The notes under the pieces are model-generated. The model saw nothing but the letters and a program-made list of their open reading frames with translations, was not told where the DNA came from and did not search any database. A stretch of DNA of 64,000 nucleotides from Portunus trituberculatus. Taxonomy: Eukaryota; Arthropoda; Malacostraca; Decapoda; Portunidae. Location of the stretch: NCBI RefSeq assembly GCF_017591435.1, contig NC_059294.1, positions 12,252,604 to 12,316,603 on the forward strand. The letters are read 5' to 3'. Below, in pieces: positions 60,212 to 64,000 of this stretch. Position numbers and translations under genes: made by a program. Positions within the stretch are counted from its first letter, which is position 1; each line of letters begins with the position of its first letter.

Positions 60212-60541
60212 CATCTACATGGCCTTCAATTCGCCTTCACAAGAGCAAAATATAATAAAAAAAATGATAGAAAAAAAATATGCGTGTCCTTAGCCAGCAA
60301 CTTTGAAGCAGCTGGTTGAGGGAAGCCAAGAGGAGGCAGCGCAAAAGAACGACAAAAAGAGAGAAAAAAAAATAGTGTGGGAGGGGAGGTGGACGGAGGG
60401 AAAGATTGAAGTAAAGTTAAGAGGTGTTAGGGTTGGAAAATTTAAAGCATGAAAATAGAGTGCAGGAAAGGAATAGGAAAACTGATGACAAGAAAGAAGT
60501 GAAAGGGAAAAAAAAGGGAGAAAAATATGTGAATGAACGTT

Positions 60542-60568
<27 letters not shown>
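60542..60568. repeat. Short (GA)n tract
   Basis: About 13 GA units. 60212-60541 is A/G-rich unique DNA with no gene seen. Confidence 0.93.
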
Positions 60569-60574
<6 letters not shown>

Positions 60575-61130
60575 TGCCACCACTGACGAAAGGTTTGAGT
60601 CGGGAAGCTGGTTGGAATATTTTGCGTTGTCAATAGAGTTTATTTATTGGTGATTAAGGAAGGCAGTAAAGAAGGAACACGAGGGAGCGGCGCCGACAGT
60701 AACAGAGGGTGGATGACCTGCGGCTGTCGACAGAATGAAGGGAGGGAACCATGGAGAGTGTGCTGACGAGGAAGTGAAGGGAATCAGAGTGGAAAGAATC
60801 AGTGTGAGTGTCCTTCGTATAGAAAACAGAAGAGTGAAAGAGACAGAATAAAAAATTGTGAATGTCTGAAAAATTGAGCGTAGAGAATCAAAATGAATTA
60901 CTTTGCTTACTAGAGAGTGAAAAGAATCATAAGAAAGAATCAGAGTGAGAGAAAGGAATTAAAGAAACTAAAATGTTGTTTAAAGAGTAAAAGGAATCAA
61001 ATTTGAGTGCACTGAGTTTAGTGTGAAGAACAGTGAGTCAGATTTTAAAGAGAATGAGAGTAAGAGTGTCTTATATAAAGAAGAGAGAGTCAGCGTGAGT
61101 GTATCTCAAGTTTAGGGGCAATGAAAAAGT
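60569..61130. repeat. Purine-rich DNA with a loose AGAATCA/AGAGTGA motif
   Basis: AGAATCA, GAGTGAAAG, GTGAGTGT and AGAGTG words recur irregularly at about 60785-61105, suggesting a decayed ~20-30 bp repeat. No strict register is visible. Confidence 0.4.
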
Positions 61131-62890
61131 TAGGTTGCTACACACGCGAGAGGACTGGTGCCGCTGCTGTTGTTTTTCTCGGCAAATCTTTTTGTCGCCC
61201 CAGGGAGGCGCCGGTGATGGTTCCCACGGGTACAGTTCGCGCCTAATTTACGGCTAACTTCGGTATTTTTGTAAAAGCCACGTGGGTGTCTTGACTGGAG
61301 GCCGAATTTCGCGGAGTCATAGAGGAGTGTGACGCGTGGATGGGTGGATGTTTGTATTTATTGGTGATCAATTAAGGAATGGGGGAAAACATGAGGATAG
61401 AAGAAGAGCAGAGGTGGAATGTATTACGGAGGTTGCTGAAGATACGGAAGGAAAACAGAAAACAGCCTGAAAACAAGTAAGTGAACCATAAAGGGGTGTT
61501 TACGACGTCAGCAGATCCGATCACTTATCCAGAAGCTGCAGATTGTGAGGATCAAAGAGTCTGTCACAGAGGCACGATGATTAACGATCAGGGAAGTAAA
61601 AGCAAGATGAAGCAAGGCGCCCCGAAGAGGCTGGTGGAGCCGTTGTGGGTCTGGTAAATGCCTCGCTCACAACACGGCCAGCAGCTACGGCTTCCCTTCG
61701 TGATTAGGTCGCCGCAGAAAGCCGTGTCCTGAGGAGAAAGTAGAAACAGGCAGCCACAAAAAGATGCAGCAAGAAGACCAAGTAGAGGAGCGGAGAGGAA
61801 GTTTAGATCTAAGTGGGAATAAGAAAACCCGGCGAATAACCCCGAGTGCACTACTGCCTCCCGCGAACAATGGCAGGCCCTTCGCGCCACTCAAGTACTT
61901 GCAATGTGGTTGAGTGCTGGCCTCCATTCAGAGAGGCACCAAGGCAATGGCAGGAGGAAGAAGGGACGTTTTTACTGCCGGTGCGCGCCTTCAGGAGCAA
62001 TCACGAGCACCTCTAATGGGAGGCGGAAGGATCGGTGAGTGGCGCAGTAATGATAAGCATGTCGATAAGATAATGACAACACTGCTGACAATAACACCTT
62101 GACGCCCTTATAAGAGGTGACAGAGGAGCGCGTTCATATTGAACCCTTATGGTCCTTGTGTAATGTTGGTAGTCAATATTATGAGCGTGCACATGACAGC
62201 GTGTGTATAAGACCCGTAGTGGCGCTGGTATACGTATATAGCGATCAAGGGAGAGAGACACAGGGAGGCATGCAGGGTGAGGGAAGACGACAGGGGAGAG
62301 GGGAGGAGAGTGTAGGGGAGCTAGTGAGTGTCTGGCTGGGACTGGTGGGCGGGGAAGCAGGAGGGAGGCAGGCAACGTCATCATCGCCTCATTATTGGTG
62401 TTTGTCCGTGTTCAGTGATGCCTCGAGGGTGCGTCCACCACACCCACTCCTGGCCTGGTGACGCATGCTGCTGCCGCTGCTTCTGCTTGCTGTCCCTCCC
62501 GCTCATCTCCCTCGTGCATGTGTCCCGCGTCCTGCTCTGCCGCCGCCACGCAAAGCAGGAAAGGTCAACAGCTCCCCTACACACACACGCTAAAGCGTCA
62601 ACACTGCGCTTACATCTAACAACAACTGAAAAGTCAACATCACGTTTACACATCAGGAAAAAAAAAGTATTCAGCCTTGTCTCTACATACAGTGAGTGTA
62701 GAAATGTAAACATCCCCCTCCATTCGCCCAACAGTAAAAAGAAAATCAAGTTTTAAAAATACGTGGGAAAAAATAGAATACATGTTTTAACAAAATATTG
62801 ACCTACAAGAGCTTTAGTATGCTGTTCTTTTTTTTTCAGCCGCTTATAAAAACATATAGTCGTTCATATTCCCGTCATATTCCTCTTTTT
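61131..62890. other. Longest SSR-poor segment; no gene recognised
   Basis: About 1.75 kb with near-balanced composition, GC-rich at 61140-61320 and 62280-62560. Frames of 80-142 codons exist on both strands (for example + 62328-62756 and - 61588-61890) but overlap each other and show no domain, signal or splice framing that I recognise. It is a place to look for exons or regulatory DNA. Confidence 0.4.
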
Positions 62891-62909
62891 TGTGTGTATT
62901 CACCAAATT

Positions 62910-62910
<1 letters not shown>

Positions 62911-62995
<85 letters not shown>

Positions 62996-63190
62996 AATGT
63001 ATACATTTATTTATCTATCTACCTACCTATATAGTTTTTATATTCATTTATTTATTCATATATCAATCTTTCCGTTTATCTATTAATCTATCTACTCACC
63101 TATCTATCTATTTTTATGGCCATCTATCTATACCTGTTTACCTACCTATTTACTTACCTGCCTATTCATCTATCCATCCATCAATTTATA
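62911..63190. repeat. (GT)n followed by a tetranucleotide field
   Basis: Perfect (GT)n at 62911-62994, then ATCT, ACCT, TTTA and ATCC words in loose 4-bp register to about 63190. Confidence 0.88.
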
Positions 63191-64000
63191 GCTGCGTGAA
63201 TCCCAAGAGTAACAGTGGAGAAGCGAGTGTCACAGGAAGGTGCTTGAACTCGAGTCCCAGAGATCACCAGACGAGCACGGTCACGCCCTCCTCTGCCTCT
63301 TAGTCTTTGCTTTCTGACGATTCCTTCCTCTCTCTCATCTCTCACACACTCTCGAAGCATTAATCAAAACGGTCATGACTAGTTTGTATTCTCTCGTCAT
63401 TATTTCTGTTTTCCTTCTGATTTTTTTTTTTTTTTCTGATCTGTTGTATACGTTTTCTACCAGTCTCTTTACTTCCATCCTTCCCTTGAATATTTTTTTT
63501 TCTTTATTCAACTTCTCTTTCATAAACTAATCAATATGCAAATAAACTCCTAATATCGCACAGAGATGCATGATTTTTGTAGATCATTTTTGTTATGTTG
63601 TAGTTTTCATCGTAAAAGTAATGCTAAAGTCTTGTACTCTGTTTAATTAACCGTGTCTTTATAATCTTATTTGGTGAGGACAATGATTGATTCTGTCACT
63701 CGCTGATTGTTCTAAATCTTCCTGTCTTGCCACAAATTTTCCATTATTCAATTAAAAGATATCATATCATCATTGCATATGCTGTACATAACACAGACAA
63801 ATATAACCAAATAGAGGCTTGGGTAGAAATACAACTGTCTAGTTTGCCTTACATTTCAAAGCAAGATCAGAATACGTAAACCAATCAACGAGTGAGAGCA
63901 ATAGGCGGCGGCAGTGTTACCGTGTTCGCGTGTCCTCGGGCAGCAAAATTACTGACAGAATAGTGAAGCAGAGGTCACAGTGTGCGAAATTGCTGCGGCA
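63191..64000. other. AT-rich unique DNA to the window end
   Basis: T runs near 63421 and 63491. No gene or element recognised. Confidence 0.5.

Overview
Eukaryotic, non-coding, extremely microsatellite-rich DNA. I see no bacterial-type operon, no convincing conserved protein domain, no rRNA and no standalone tRNA. Nearly all long open frames are translations of simple repeats (Ser-Leu, Arg-Glu, His-Thr, Cys-Val, Glu or Val runs). The density and length of (CT)n/(GA)n, (AC)n/(GT)n, (CTC)n and (CCA)n tracts, with tRNA-derived SINEs and a TTAA-flanked MITE, suggest an arthropod, most likely a decapod crustacean (crab-like). The organism is inferred from repeat style and memory of similar elements, not from a search.

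Layout. 1-2.4 kb: SSR cluster, then MITE copy 1 (2748-2959). 3.7-4.4 kb: degenerate pyrimidine minisatellite. 4.9-9.8 kb: purine-rich blocks, a compound TAC/TGG/TGC/TAC...CCA array (7434-7835) and a CT-GA-CT group. 10.4-10.7 kb: 5-bp periodic DNA. 12.0-12.7 kb: a perfect 638-bp (CT)n. 13-20 kb: mostly unique DNA with decayed tandem duplications and a ~60-bp minisatellite (15.99-16.33 kb). 20.2-21.8 kb: tetranucleotide field and duplicated (GT)n. 22.7 kb: MITE copy 2. 23-28 kb: GA, GGA, AC and CT tracts. 30.0-30.4 kb: a 30-bp minisatellite split by a minus-strand SINE. 31-34 kb: strand-asymmetric pyrimidine and purine blocks. 35.6-36.3 kb: unique DNA with one weak candidate secreted-peptide ORF. 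36.4-38.4 kb: CT/AC cluster with a second SINE and an 819-bp perfect (CT)n. 41.7-51.4 kb: the densest CT region, holding three copies of a ~215-bp module and MITE copy 3 inside a tandem duplication that preserves an empty-site counterpart. 53.8-54.9 kb: decayed ~60-bp minisatellite and a ~110-bp duplication. 58.4 kb: MITE copy 4. 59-64 kb: purine blocks, unique DNA and a final GT plus tetranucleotide array.

What ties the window together is repeat dynamics, not a gene pathway: microsatellite expansion, slippage-born minisatellites at several stages of decay, copies of CT-bounded modules, and insertion of two kinds of non-autonomous element. The most informative loci are the MITE with its paralogous empty site (44864-45338), the SINE nested in a minisatellite (30021-30441), and the CT-bounded module in three copies (44173, 49620, 50096).
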